From positions 226,335 to 290,334 of the forward strand of contig NZ_CP072870.1 in the NCBI RefSeq assembly GCF_017948245.1: 64,000 nt of DNA, in the 5' to 3' direction. The position numbers were made by a program, and so were the translations under genes. How positions within the stretch are numbered: the stretch's first letter is position 1; each line of letters begins with the position of its first letter. This stretch comes from Rhizobium sp. NLR16a. Its GTDB lineage: Bacteria; Pseudomonadota; Alphaproteobacteria; Rhizobiales; Rhizobiaceae. This document shows positions 45,220-52,672 of this stretch, piece after piece. The notes below the pieces were generated by a model. That model did no database searches, was not told where the DNA came from, and saw only the letters and a program-made list of their open reading frames with translations.

Positions 45220-45917
45220 CGATGAAAGTTGACCGGACGATTTTGAAGTCGCTGCCGCTCTTCGAGCGAATGACGGATACGGATCTCGACGCGATGCTGC
45301 AGCACGCAGCTCCGCGCCGCGTTGCGCAGGGTGATGCGGTGTTCGAGCAAGGCGCCCGGGCGAAATCGTTTTTCCTGCTCCTGCACGGCCGTCTGAAAGT
45401 GACGCAGGTGACTCAGGACGGACAGCAGATCATCGTGCGGATGGTCCATCCAGGCGATTTGTTCGGCTTTGCGATGGCGCTGCGCAGGGAGGACTATCCC
45501 GGGACGGCGGTAGCGGCGGCCGAAAGCCTCGTCATCAGCTGGCCGACGGATATGTGGCCGCGTTTCGTCGAACAGAACCCCCGCCTGGCTGTGACGGCCA
45601 TGCAGACGATCGGTCAGCGGCTGGAAGAAGCACATACGCGCATTCGCGAGATGTCGACCGAGGAAGTGGAAAAGCGGGTGGCGCACGCCGTCCTCAGGTT
45701 GTCCAAACAGGCGGGGCGGCCGGTGGCAAGCGGCATCCGCATCGATTTCCCGATATCGCGTCAAGACATCGCCGAAATGACGGGAACGACGCTGCATACG
45801 GTATCGAGAATTCTAAGCGCCTGGGAGGCGAAGGGAATGGTCGAAGGCGGCCGGCAGAAGCTGACGGTGACTGATCCTCAGAAACTTCTCAATCTCGCCA
45901 ATGGCGAGCGGGATTAA
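45216..45917 (+). CDS. nnrR: NnrR, Crp/Fnr-family nitric-oxide-responsive activator
   Basis: A 233-residue Crp/Fnr regulator: beta-roll (VFEQGARAKSFFLLLHGRLK; VHPGDLFGFAMALRR), dimer helix and winged helix-turn-helix (FPISRQDIAEMTGTTLHTVS). The recognition helix has H-T-V-S-R instead of the E-x-x-S-R of FixK/FNR, the usual NnrR distinction. No cysteine cluster. ATG 45216 overlaps the nirV stop; ATG 45222 is an alternative. Likely targets are nirK, nnrS and perhaps pseudoazurin and hemN. Confidence 0.92.
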   Translation: MTMKVDRTILKSLPLFERMTDTDLDAMLQHAAPRRVAQGDAVFEQGARAKSFFLLLHGRLKVTQVTQDGQQIIVRMVHPGDLFGFAMALRREDYPGTAVAAAESLVISWPTDMWPRFVEQNPRLAVTAMQTIGQRLEEAHTRIREMSTEEVEKRVAHAVLRLSKQAGRPVASGIRIDFPISRQDIAEMTGTTLHTVSRILSAWEAKGMVEGGRQKLTVTDPQKLLNLANGERD

Positions 45918-45969
45918 ACCTATCGCAATACCCGCGATGTCCCTGGCAGTTCGCTGCGAGACCAGGAGA

Positions 45970-46656
45970 ATGAGTTTGACAGAATTCCTTGCCGCCTTCG
46001 CCCTCTTTCTCGCGCTCCATTCCATTCCGGCGGTTCCAGCCATCCGGTCGGAAATAATCCGCCACGTCGGTCGTCCGGTCTATTTCGTCGGTTACTCGGC
46101 CGTTTCCGCCGCCGCCCTGATCTGGGTTTTTTCCTCCGCACTTGCATTGGACTATATACCGTTATGGGAGCTCAGGCCGGCAAACGCCGCGGTCGCTTTC
46201 GTGTTTGCCCCCTTCGGTATATTTCTGGTCATCGCTGGGCTTTTGAGCGCCAACCCTCTATCCATTACCCTGAACCCGTCGCCCACACTCGGCTCTGTCA
46301 CGAAAATCACCAGACATCCGGTCCTTTGGGGTTTTGCTGCTTGGGCGAGCGGCCATATCGCCGCAAACGGCGACCTGCGTTCGCTGCTGCTGTTCGGAGG
46401 ATTTGCCGCATTTGCTCTGGGCGCGATTCCGATGACCGAAAAAAGGTCGAAACGACGTCTCGGCGGCTCTTGGGCGAAGCTGGCGGGGCATAGCTCAATC
46501 CTGCCGTTCGCCGCCTGTTTGAAAGGCGAGCAGTCCACCTTCGATATGCCGATGCTTGTCGCAGGCCTTTTAACTGCGGTCCTGACCCTGTGGCTGCTGT
46601 TCGCAGGCGGTCACAGCGCGATGTTCGGCGCCGACCCCCTCGCCCTCTTCATTTGA
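45970..46656 (+). CDS. nnrU: NnrU family membrane protein
   Basis: A 228-residue protein with about six membrane helices (MSLTEFLAAFALFLALHSIP; RPVYFVGYSAVSAAALIWVF; ITRHPVLWGFAAWASGHIAA), the last with the conserved RHP-x-x-W-G of the NnrU/isoprenylcysteine methyltransferase-like fold. NnrU is needed for nitrite or NO metabolism in some rhizobia, mechanism unknown. ATG 45970 has AGGAGA upstream, so it is preferred to a longer frame overlapping nnrR. Confidence 0.93.
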   Translation: MSLTEFLAAFALFLALHSIPAVPAIRSEIIRHVGRPVYFVGYSAVSAAALIWVFSSALALDYIPLWELRPANAAVAFVFAPFGIFLVIAGLLSANPLSITLNPSPTLGSVTKITRHPVLWGFAAWASGHIAANGDLRSLLLFGGFAAFALGAIPMTEKRSKRRLGGSWAKLAGHSSILPFAACLKGEQSTFDMPMLVAGLLTAVLTLWLLFAGGHSAMFGADPLALFI

Positions 46657-46666
46657 CCGAAGTCAA
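46653..46666. promoter_or_regulatory. FNR/NnrR-type box overlapping the nnrU stop
   Basis: TTGACCGAAGTCAA, symmetric TTGAC/GTCAA half-sites; its TGA is the nnrU stop codon. Centred 85 bases upstream of the next gene's ATG at 46745. Confidence 0.75.
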
Positions 46667-46744
46667 AGCGTGTTGCGACCGGCGCCGTAACTTGGAGAAA
46701 AATTTTGAAGCCGCAGCGACGAACCAATGATCCGGAGCGATGGA

Positions 46745-47077
46745 ATGCCGTATGAAATCGTCACAGCAAGTCTCGATGCGAAAGACAAGTCAGGGCATAT
46801 CGACGTGCGGTTCGGGCCTGACATGAAGACCGTCATCGTGTCGCGGCGGGCATTGCTGTCGGTGGCCTCGCCGCCGCGGGCAACCGAATTCCGCCTTCTT
46901 CAATACGTCGATACGTTCTGCCAGATAGCCGCGCGCCGCCTTGCCTCAACGAGCGCAAACACGGTTCTGATCACGGCAAACGATGTCCGCGGGTGGCTCT
47001 GCGCGTGGCAATCCTCGCCGGCCCCTGTCCCGATGCAGACGAAACGCCATCAGTTGCAGGACGCCAGACCGGCGTAA
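46745..47077 (+). CDS. Hypothetical protein under an FNR box
   Basis: A 110-residue cytoplasmic protein starting MPYEIVTASLDAKDKSGHID. A beta-rich first half (VRFGPDMKTVIVSRRALL) and a helix-rich second half (REFRLLQYVDTFCQIAARRL-like; ANDVRGWLCAW) suggest a small alpha/beta fold. No family is recognised with confidence. CGGAG lies before ATG 46745; ATG 46727 is in frame. The FNR/NnrR box at 46653 marks it as a low-oxygen or NO-regulated gene. Confidence 0.6.
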   Translation: MPYEIVTASLDAKDKSGHIDVRFGPDMKTVIVSRRALLSVASPPRATEFRLLQYVDTFCQIAARRLASTSANTVLITANDVRGWLCAWQSSPAPVPMQTKRHQLQDARPA

Positions 47078-47208
47078 CTCTGACCGGAATGGATTTGCGG
47101 TTTCGATGAGGACAACGAACCGGCGGCTGGTGACACCAGCTTGACGGGCATGTTAAAGACGATGCTATTGAATTGGGTCTGAACGAGCAACGGCTTGGCG
47201 GATGGACG

Positions 47209-47934
47209 ATGGCAGCACTTCAGCATGACGCGCATCTTCTCGTCGTCGACGACGATCCGCGCATTCGCCAGATGTTGACGCGCTATTTCGAGGATGAGGG
47301 TTATACGGTCTCTTCCGCCGCCGACGGGACCGAGATGCGCGTGCGCCTGCGCCAGCAGAATTTCGACGCCGTCCTGCTCGACCTCGTTCTTCCCGGCGGC
47401 ACTGATGGCCTTGATCTTGCCCGTGAAATCCGCGCCCAATCCGACGTGCCGATCATGATGCTGACTGGCCGCGACGACGTTGTCGATCGAATCGTCGGCC
47501 TGGAGGTCGGCGCCGACGATTACATCGCCAAGCCCTTCCATCTCCGGGAGGTCCATGCGCGCCTGAAATCGATCCTGCGCCGCCGGCAAGCTCCCGCGCG
47601 CAGTGCCGAGGCGGCTGGCGAGGAGATTATCGGCTTCGAAGACTGGAGGCTCAATCTCAGCCGCAGGCAGCTTTTCGATCCGGAAGGCACGGAAATCGAG
47701 TTGACGACCGGCGAGTTCGATATGCTGACGACCTTCGTCCGCCATGCCGGACGGGTTCTGACTCGCGACGTGCTGATGGACCTGACCCGGGGCCGAAGCC
47801 TCGAAGCGTTCGACCGGACGATCGATGCCCAGATCGTCCGGCTGCGGCGCAAGATCGAGACGGACCCGAAGAAGCCGCAGTTCATCAAGGCCGTGCGCGG
47901 CGTCGGCTACGTCTTTACCGCAAGGCTGGATTGA
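47209..47934 (+). CDS. OmpR/PhoB-family response regulator, candidate FxkR
   Basis: A 241-residue regulator: receiver with LLVVDDDPRIRQML, phospho-acceptor in VLLDLVLPGG, conserved T and K in MMLTGRDD and DYIAKPFHL; C-terminal winged helix with TGEFDMLTTFVRHAGRVLTR and DAQIVRLRRKIETDP. No kinase gene is adjacent, so it is an orphan. In R. etli the orphan OmpR/PhoB regulator FxkR links hybrid FixL to fixK through a GTTACA-N4-GTTACA K-box, and exactly such a box is present here at 32547. Identification as FxkR is inference; other OmpR regulators are possible. Confidence 0.9.
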   Translation: MAALQHDAHLLVVDDDPRIRQMLTRYFEDEGYTVSSAADGTEMRVRLRQQNFDAVLLDLVLPGGTDGLDLAREIRAQSDVPIMMLTGRDDVVDRIVGLEVGADDYIAKPFHLREVHARLKSILRRRQAPARSAEAAGEEIIGFEDWRLNLSRRQLFDPEGTEIELTTGEFDMLTTFVRHAGRVLTRDVLMDLTRGRSLEAFDRTIDAQIVRLRRKIETDPKKPQFIKAVRGVGYVFTARLD

Positions 47935-47948
47935 CGGCTTTTGGAGAT

Positions 47949-47970
47949 GGCGAGGCTGACACGCCTCGCC
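47949..47970. terminator. Hairpin between convergent genes
   Basis: Eight-base stem GGCGAGGC (47949-47956) / GCCTCGCC (47963-47970) with a 6-base loop in the 60-base gap between the response-regulator stop and the ribokinase stop. No T-run, so termination may be partial. Confidence 0.45.
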
Positions 47971-47994
47971 CAATCCCCCTGGGATGTCCAATCA

Positions 47995-48921
47995 TCAGGA
48001 GCTCAGCAAGGCGGTGATCTCGGCGCGAGATGGCATACCGGGAGCGGTGCCCGGCCGTGTTACCGCGATCGCGGCGGTCGCGCAGCCGAAACGGACGGCC
48101 TCGATTGGCGCATGGCCTTCCGAAATCGCCGTCGCGAACCCGCCGAGGAAGGCGTCGCCGGCCCCGGTTGTGTCAATGACATTTCCCGCCGAAAATGCGG
48201 GCACGAATTCGCTCTGCCCGGCGGTGTGATAGAACACGCCGCGGGCGCCAAGCGTGATGACCGCTGCTTTCGCGCCCCGATCGACCAGCACGCGCGCCGC
48301 TGCACGTGCCTGCTCATCGATTTCGATCGCATGGCCCACCAATTCCGCTGCTTCGACTTCGTTGGGAACGATGAAATCGCACAGGCCATAGATGCTGTCC
48401 GGGATGACGCTGGCTGGCGCCGGATTGAAGATTGTCGTTGCCCCTGCGCTCTTGGCGATCGACAGGCCATGCAAGGCCGCTTCCAGCGGCTGTTCGAGCT
48501 GTGTCATGAAAATAGCGGCGCTTTCGATCGCCGCCCGGTTCGCTTCGACATCTTCGACGCTGATCAGCCCGGCGGCGCCCGGCACCACGATGATGGCGTT
48601 GTCGCCGCTCACTTCGTCGACGAAGATGAAGGCAGCGCCCGTGGAAACGCCTTCCATCTGCATCACATTGGCTTTGACACCCGCCTCCGCATAGGCCGCA
48701 AGGGCCATCGCGCCGAACGCGTCGTTGCCGACCCGTGAAATGAAAGTCACCTTGCCGCCTGCCTTTGCCGCGGCAATCGCCTGGTTTGAGCCCTTGCCTC
48801 CCGGCCCGAGCGTGAAACCCGACCCCATCAGCGTCTCGGCGATATGGGGCAGGCGCTTTGCCTTATAGGCGGTGTCGGCGGCAAAAATGCCTAAGATGAC
48901 GATCCCGCTTTTTTCGCTCAT
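47995..48921 (-). CDS. Ribokinase / PfkB-family sugar kinase
   Basis: A 308-residue PfkB-family kinase. Typical motifs: GFTLGPGGKGSNQAIAAAKA near the N-terminus, FNPAPASVIPD, VPNEVEAAELVG, and the C-terminal DTTGAGDAFLGGFATA with the catalytic Asp. It resembles RbsK, phosphorylating ribose or a related pentose. Start 48921 overlaps the stop of the FucU/RbsD-type mutarotase by 4 bases; with the ABC importer upstream it completes a sugar-uptake operon. Confidence 0.88.
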   Translation of the reverse strand: MSEKSGIVILGIFAADTAYKAKRLPHIAETLMGSGFTLGPGGKGSNQAIAAAKAGGKVTFISRVGNDAFGAMALAAYAEAGVKANVMQMEGVSTGAAFIFVDEVSGDNAIIVVPGAAGLISVEDVEANRAAIESAAIFMTQLEQPLEAALHGLSIAKSAGATTIFNPAPASVIPDSIYGLCDFIVPNEVEAAELVGHAIEIDEQARAAARVLVDRGAKAAVITLGARGVFYHTAGQSEFVPAFSAGNVIDTTGAGDAFLGGFATAISEGHAPIEAVRFGCATAAIAVTRPGTAPGMPSRAEITALLSS

Positions 48922-49379
48922 CTCACGGCCTCTTCCGCTGGAATGACGCCCTTGGTCAAAAGGAAGCATCCATAGAACCGCAATTCCCCGGTTGCGATCA
49001 CGCAATAGGCCTTTTTGGCGATGTCGTAGAAAGCCATGCGTTCGACGGGGTACATCGGCGACGGCTTGCCTTCGGCGCGGTCGACGATCGCCTGTACTTC
49101 CTGTTGAATCGGCGGAATTTCATCCGGCCTGCCAATCACTTCCATGCGTCCGACCGACGGCTGGATCGGCGTGTCCAAAGGCAGGACCGAAAGGACCGCG
49201 TCGATCGCCTGCGGCGCGGGAATGTTTTCCATGGTCAGCAGCCTGCCCAGGCGCGTTTGGCGGGCTATCGAATCCGATGGAAAGTTCATGTCGGAGATGA
49301 CGAGATAATCGCCATGTCCCATGTTGCAAAGTGCCTGAAGAATGTCGCCGTTGAGTTCGGCCCGTATTCCCTTGAGCAT
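48918..49379 (-). CDS. RbsD/FucU-family sugar mutarotase
   Basis: A 153-residue mutarotase or pyranase. MLKGIRAELNGDILQALCNM and GHGDYLVISDMNFPSDSIAR carry the conserved His and Asp of FucU/RbsD; RMAFYDIAKKAYCVIATGEL and FYGCFLLTKGVIP complete the family pattern. The length favours FucU (L-fucose mutarotase) over RbsD. It would interconvert sugar anomers for the neighbouring kinase. Confidence 0.9.
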   Translation of the reverse strand: MLKGIRAELNGDILQALCNMGHGDYLVISDMNFPSDSIARQTRLGRLLTMENIPAPQAIDAVLSVLPLDTPIQPSVGRMEVIGRPDEIPPIQQEVQAIVDRAEGKPSPMYPVERMAFYDIAKKAYCVIATGELRFYGCFLLTKGVIPAEEAVR

Positions 49380-49503
49380 TGATCTTCCATCCTTTCTCTA
49401 GCCGGTATGCCCGGCCGTGCTTCAATTTCTGTGTCCGGCGACATCCGCCCTGGAGTGCCGCGCGCCCTTTTGGAGGCAAAAAGGACGCTCTCACGCTTTG
49501 GAT

Positions 49504-50553
49504 CTATGCATCGGGCTTTCCGAAAATCGATTCCGATTTTCGGCCCGGTGCGCCAGGTTGCGGGCACGGGCCGCTCGAACCGCGCACGATCAGCGATCCG
49601 TCCACCATTTCGTCTCCCTTGCCCGGCGGTTCCTCCAGGAGAAGGCTGACCGCGCGCCGCGCCAGCATGTCGGCCGGCTGGCGTATCGTCGTCAGCCGCG
49701 GCACCACGAGATTGGCAAGCGAAATGTCGTCGAAACCTGTGACGGACAGTTTTCGCGGCACGTCGATCTTGAGGTCACGGGCGGCGCGTAATGCGCCGAT
49801 CGCCTGCTGGTCGCTGGCGGCCGCGATCGCCGTCGGCCGGCTTTGTGGCGGGCGCGAAAGCAGCTCACGGGCAATTCTTTCGCCGGATTCGTAGTCGAAT
49901 CTGCCATGGGCGATTTCCAGTTCGACAGGCTCGCCGGTCTTGCCGAAGCCGTCCATGCGGCTGACGAAGGCCTCTTTGCGGATGCGCCCTGCTTCGGTGT
50001 CGGTCGGCCCGGCAATATAGGCGATGCGCCGGTGCCCCAGCCCATAGAGATGATCGGCAATCAGCGTGGCCGCCTGCGCATGGTTGGTCGACACCAGGGG
50101 AAAGGCGCCGAAGCGCCGGTCCAGCGATATGACCGGCACCGAGGCTGGCAGATCGAGACCAGAACCGTCGCTTGAAGCCACCACGATGATGCCGCGCACC
50201 GATCGGTCGAGAAAAGCCGAAACATGGCTCTGCTCAGCCTCGCTGTCGTTGTGCGAGCTTGCCAGCATCAGGCTGTGACCGCATTCGAGCGCCGCGCGCT
50301 CGATGCTTGCCGCAAGCTGCGCAAAAAAAGGATTGGTGATGTCGGGAACGACGAGGCCGATGACGTCGGTTCTGCTGGTGCGCAAGGCTCGTGCGGTCAC
50401 GTTCGGCCGGTAACCGAGCGCCGAAATGGCGTCGTTGACCCTTTCACGCAGCATGGGTTTGACCGCGGCTTCGCCAGACAGAACACGCGAAACGGTGCCC
50501 ACGGAGACGCCCGCATATTCGGCGACATCCTTGACTGTGGGCATCTTCACCAT
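49504..50553 (-). CDS. LacI-family transcriptional repressor
   Basis: A 349-residue repressor. The N-terminal helix-turn-helix and hinge read TVKDVAEYAGVSVGTVSRVL and GYRPNVTARALRTSR; the periplasmic-binding-like effector domain runs from VIGLVVPDITNPFFAQLA to LVVPRLTTIRQPADMLARRA. It lies between the permease genes and the mutarotase gene on the same strand. Its probable operators are the paired ATGAAACGTTTCAT sites at 54420 and 54508. Confidence 0.93.
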   Translation of the reverse strand: MVKMPTVKDVAEYAGVSVGTVSRVLSGEAAVKPMLRERVNDAISALGYRPNVTARALRTSRTDVIGLVVPDITNPFFAQLAASIERAALECGHSLMLASSHNDSEAEQSHVSAFLDRSVRGIIVVASSDGSGLDLPASVPVISLDRRFGAFPLVSTNHAQAATLIADHLYGLGHRRIAYIAGPTDTEAGRIRKEAFVSRMDGFGKTGEPVELEIAHGRFDYESGERIARELLSRPPQSRPTAIAAASDQQAIGALRAARDLKIDVPRKLSVTGFDDISLANLVVPRLTTIRQPADMLARRAVSLLLEEPPGKGDEMVDGSLIVRGSSGPCPQPGAPGRKSESIFGKPDA

Positions 50554-50570
50554 GTTCAAACGTCCCGCGG

Positions 50571-51482
50571 CTATTTTACCGCTCCTGCGGTCATCCCGGC
50601 GATGATGTGCTTTTCCAACACGACGCCGACGATGACCAGCGGAAGGATACCAGCGGTGGAAAGGGCAGCCATCGACCACCAGTTGATGCCCTGGCTGCCG
50701 GTCTGGCTGGCGATCATCACCGGCAGCGTGTTCGTGTTGGTCGAGGTCAGCAATGCGGCGAAGAAATATTCATTCCAGCACAGGATCAGCGCCAAAAGGA
50801 AGGCGGCAACCATGCCCGGCAGTACGAGCGGCACGATGATGCGGGCAAACGCGCCCCAGATCGACAGGCCGTCGACCAGCGCGGCCTCCTCGAGCTCGAC
50901 CGGTATGGTCGCGAACTGATCGCGCATGATCCAGACGACGATCGGCAGGACCATCAGCGTATAGACGGCGATCATGCCGGCATAGGTGTCGAGCAGCGCC
51001 AGCTCCTTGTAGAGAACCAGGAATGGCAGGGCGAGGACGACAGGCGGCATGATGAGCTGCGACAGGAAGAAAAAGGAAATGTCGGAATTGCGCATATGGC
51101 CGAATTTATAGGAGAAACGGCTGAGGCCGTAGGCGGCGAGCGATCCGAGCACAACCGCAAGAGCGGATGCCGTGACGGAGATGATCACGCTGTTCCAGAG
51201 CCTGCGCATGAATTCATCACGCACCGTCGAAATCTGGGGAATCGTATCGGGAGAGAGGCCGAGCGAGCGCCAGCCGAGCCAGTTGGGCGCGAAATTGAAC
51301 CAGGGGATCAGATTGCCGCGCATGACATCTGCGGCTGTCTTGAATGAGGTCGAAACCGTCCAGAACAGCGGGAAGATGCAGACACACGCCCAGATGACGA
51401 GCAGGCCGTAGACCGCCAAACGCATGGCCCACCAGCGAATGCGTTGGCCCCGTCCGTATTTTTCGAAATCGATGCGAACCAT
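50571..51482 (-). CDS. Sugar ABC transporter permease (MalG type)
   Basis: A 303-residue inner-membrane permease with six helices. The EAA loop reads EEAALVDGLSIWGAFARIIV followed by PLVLPG, which contacts the ATPase. The N-terminus RLAVYGLLVIWACVCIFPLF-WTVSTSFK is typical of the MalG/CUT1 branch. The start at 51482 shares one base with the stop of the partner permease. A longer open frame further upstream is the antisense-like extension and is not used. Confidence 0.93.
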   Translation of the reverse strand: MVRIDFEKYGRGQRIRWWAMRLAVYGLLVIWACVCIFPLFWTVSTSFKTAADVMRGNLIPWFNFAPNWLGWRSLGLSPDTIPQISTVRDEFMRRLWNSVIISVTASALAVVLGSLAAYGLSRFSYKFGHMRNSDISFFFLSQLIMPPVVLALPFLVLYKELALLDTYAGMIAVYTLMVLPIVVWIMRDQFATIPVELEEAALVDGLSIWGAFARIIVPLVLPGMVAAFLLALILCWNEYFFAALLTSTNTNTLPVMIASQTGSQGINWWSMAALSTAGILPLVIVGVVLEKHIIAGMTAGAVK

Positions 51483-52600
51483 CAGAGCCTTCCTGTCATC
51501 CGCTTGACGATACGGTCGGAGATCTTCATCAGCCCCGTCATGCCGACGACGATGATCACCAGATAGACGAGCGCGAGCAGGGTTCCGTATCCGACATTCG
51601 AACGGTCGCGGTATTCGCGATAGATGAAACTGGTGACGGAATCCGTCGCTCCTCCGGGGCCTCCCGATGTCACCGTGATGATGATGTCGGCGAGCTTCAA
51701 CTTGAAGATAATGCGGATCATCACTGCCGTGACCGACACTGGCAGCATCAGCGGGAAAATCACCTGCCAGAAGCGCTGCCATTTGGTGGCGCCGTCGACC
51801 TCGGCCGCCTCCAGCACCTCCCTCGACAAGGCCTGCAATCCGGCGAGCAGCATGATCATCATGAAGGGAATGAAGGTCCAGGCGTCCATGATCATGATCG
51901 AGAGGCGCGCAGTCAGCGGATCGCCGAAAAAAGAGGGGTTTTCCCAGCCGAGCCAGCGGGCCAGGCGTGCGATCGGACCGAAACGGGTCTCCAGCATCGA
52001 CTTGCCGACCATCCAACTCACCGCAACCGGCGACAGCATCAAGGGCACAAGGAAGGTGACCCGCCAGAACTTCCGGGCAATGATTTCCTGGTTGAGGAGC
52101 AGTGCCAGGCCGAAGGCGATCGCATATTCGACGGCAATCGCAAGGCAATAAAGGATCATGTTGAGCAAGGCATTGGCATAGAACGGATCGGCGATCATCC
52201 GGCGCACATTGTCGAGCCCGTTGAAGCGCCGCCCGGCAGAAGAGGCGAGGTTCCAATCCGAAAAGCCGATCCAGAGCGCAAAGAGCAGCGGGAAGACCAC
52301 CATCGATACGACGAAAAGTGCGGCCGGCAGAACAAAGAGCGCCTTCTTGCCGGCCTCGCCGTATATGACGACGCGGGTGACGCAGAGAACCGCGGCCCAA
52401 ATGAAATAGGCGTAGAGAACCGGCCGCCAGTTGGCAAAGCCCCAATCGGTCCAGCCAAGTTCGTGGACAGCCTGCAATACAAAGGATGCCATGAACCATA
52501 TGGCGCTCAGCCACAGAGCCGAGCGGCCCCAAAAACGGCGGCTCGCGGAAATGGAGCCGGCTTCGACCGTGTGGAGCAGGTCGCCTTCGACTGTCGACAT
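51482..52600 (-). CDS. Sugar ABC transporter permease (MalF type)
   Basis: A 372-residue permease with about eight helices, two of them in an N-terminal extension (LWLSAIWFMASFVLQAVHEL; RPVLYAYFIWAAVLCVTRVV). The core begins ALFVLPAALFVVSMVVFPLL and the EAA loop is LEAAEVDGATKWQRFWQVIF. It pairs with the MalG-type permease and lies 72 bases downstream of the binding-protein gene. Confidence 0.93.
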   Translation of the reverse strand: MSTVEGDLLHTVEAGSISASRRFWGRSALWLSAIWFMASFVLQAVHELGWTDWGFANWRPVLYAYFIWAAVLCVTRVVIYGEAGKKALFVLPAALFVVSMVVFPLLFALWIGFSDWNLASSAGRRFNGLDNVRRMIADPFYANALLNMILYCLAIAVEYAIAFGLALLLNQEIIARKFWRVTFLVPLMLSPVAVSWMVGKSMLETRFGPIARLARWLGWENPSFFGDPLTARLSIMIMDAWTFIPFMMIMLLAGLQALSREVLEAAEVDGATKWQRFWQVIFPLMLPVSVTAVMIRIIFKLKLADIIITVTSGGPGGATDSVTSFIYREYRDRSNVGYGTLLALVYLVIIVVGMTGLMKISDRIVKRMTGRL

Positions 52601-52672
52601 TGATATTCCTCGCCCGGACAGGATGGGCGCTGGCGAAGCCTTTCAGTCCGCCAGCGCGTTTATGTCAATCGA

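Noticed and set aside
51483..52532. Upstream extension of the MalG-type permease frame to 52532
   Set aside because: It overlaps the MalF-type permease gene in another frame; the permease homology begins at 51482.
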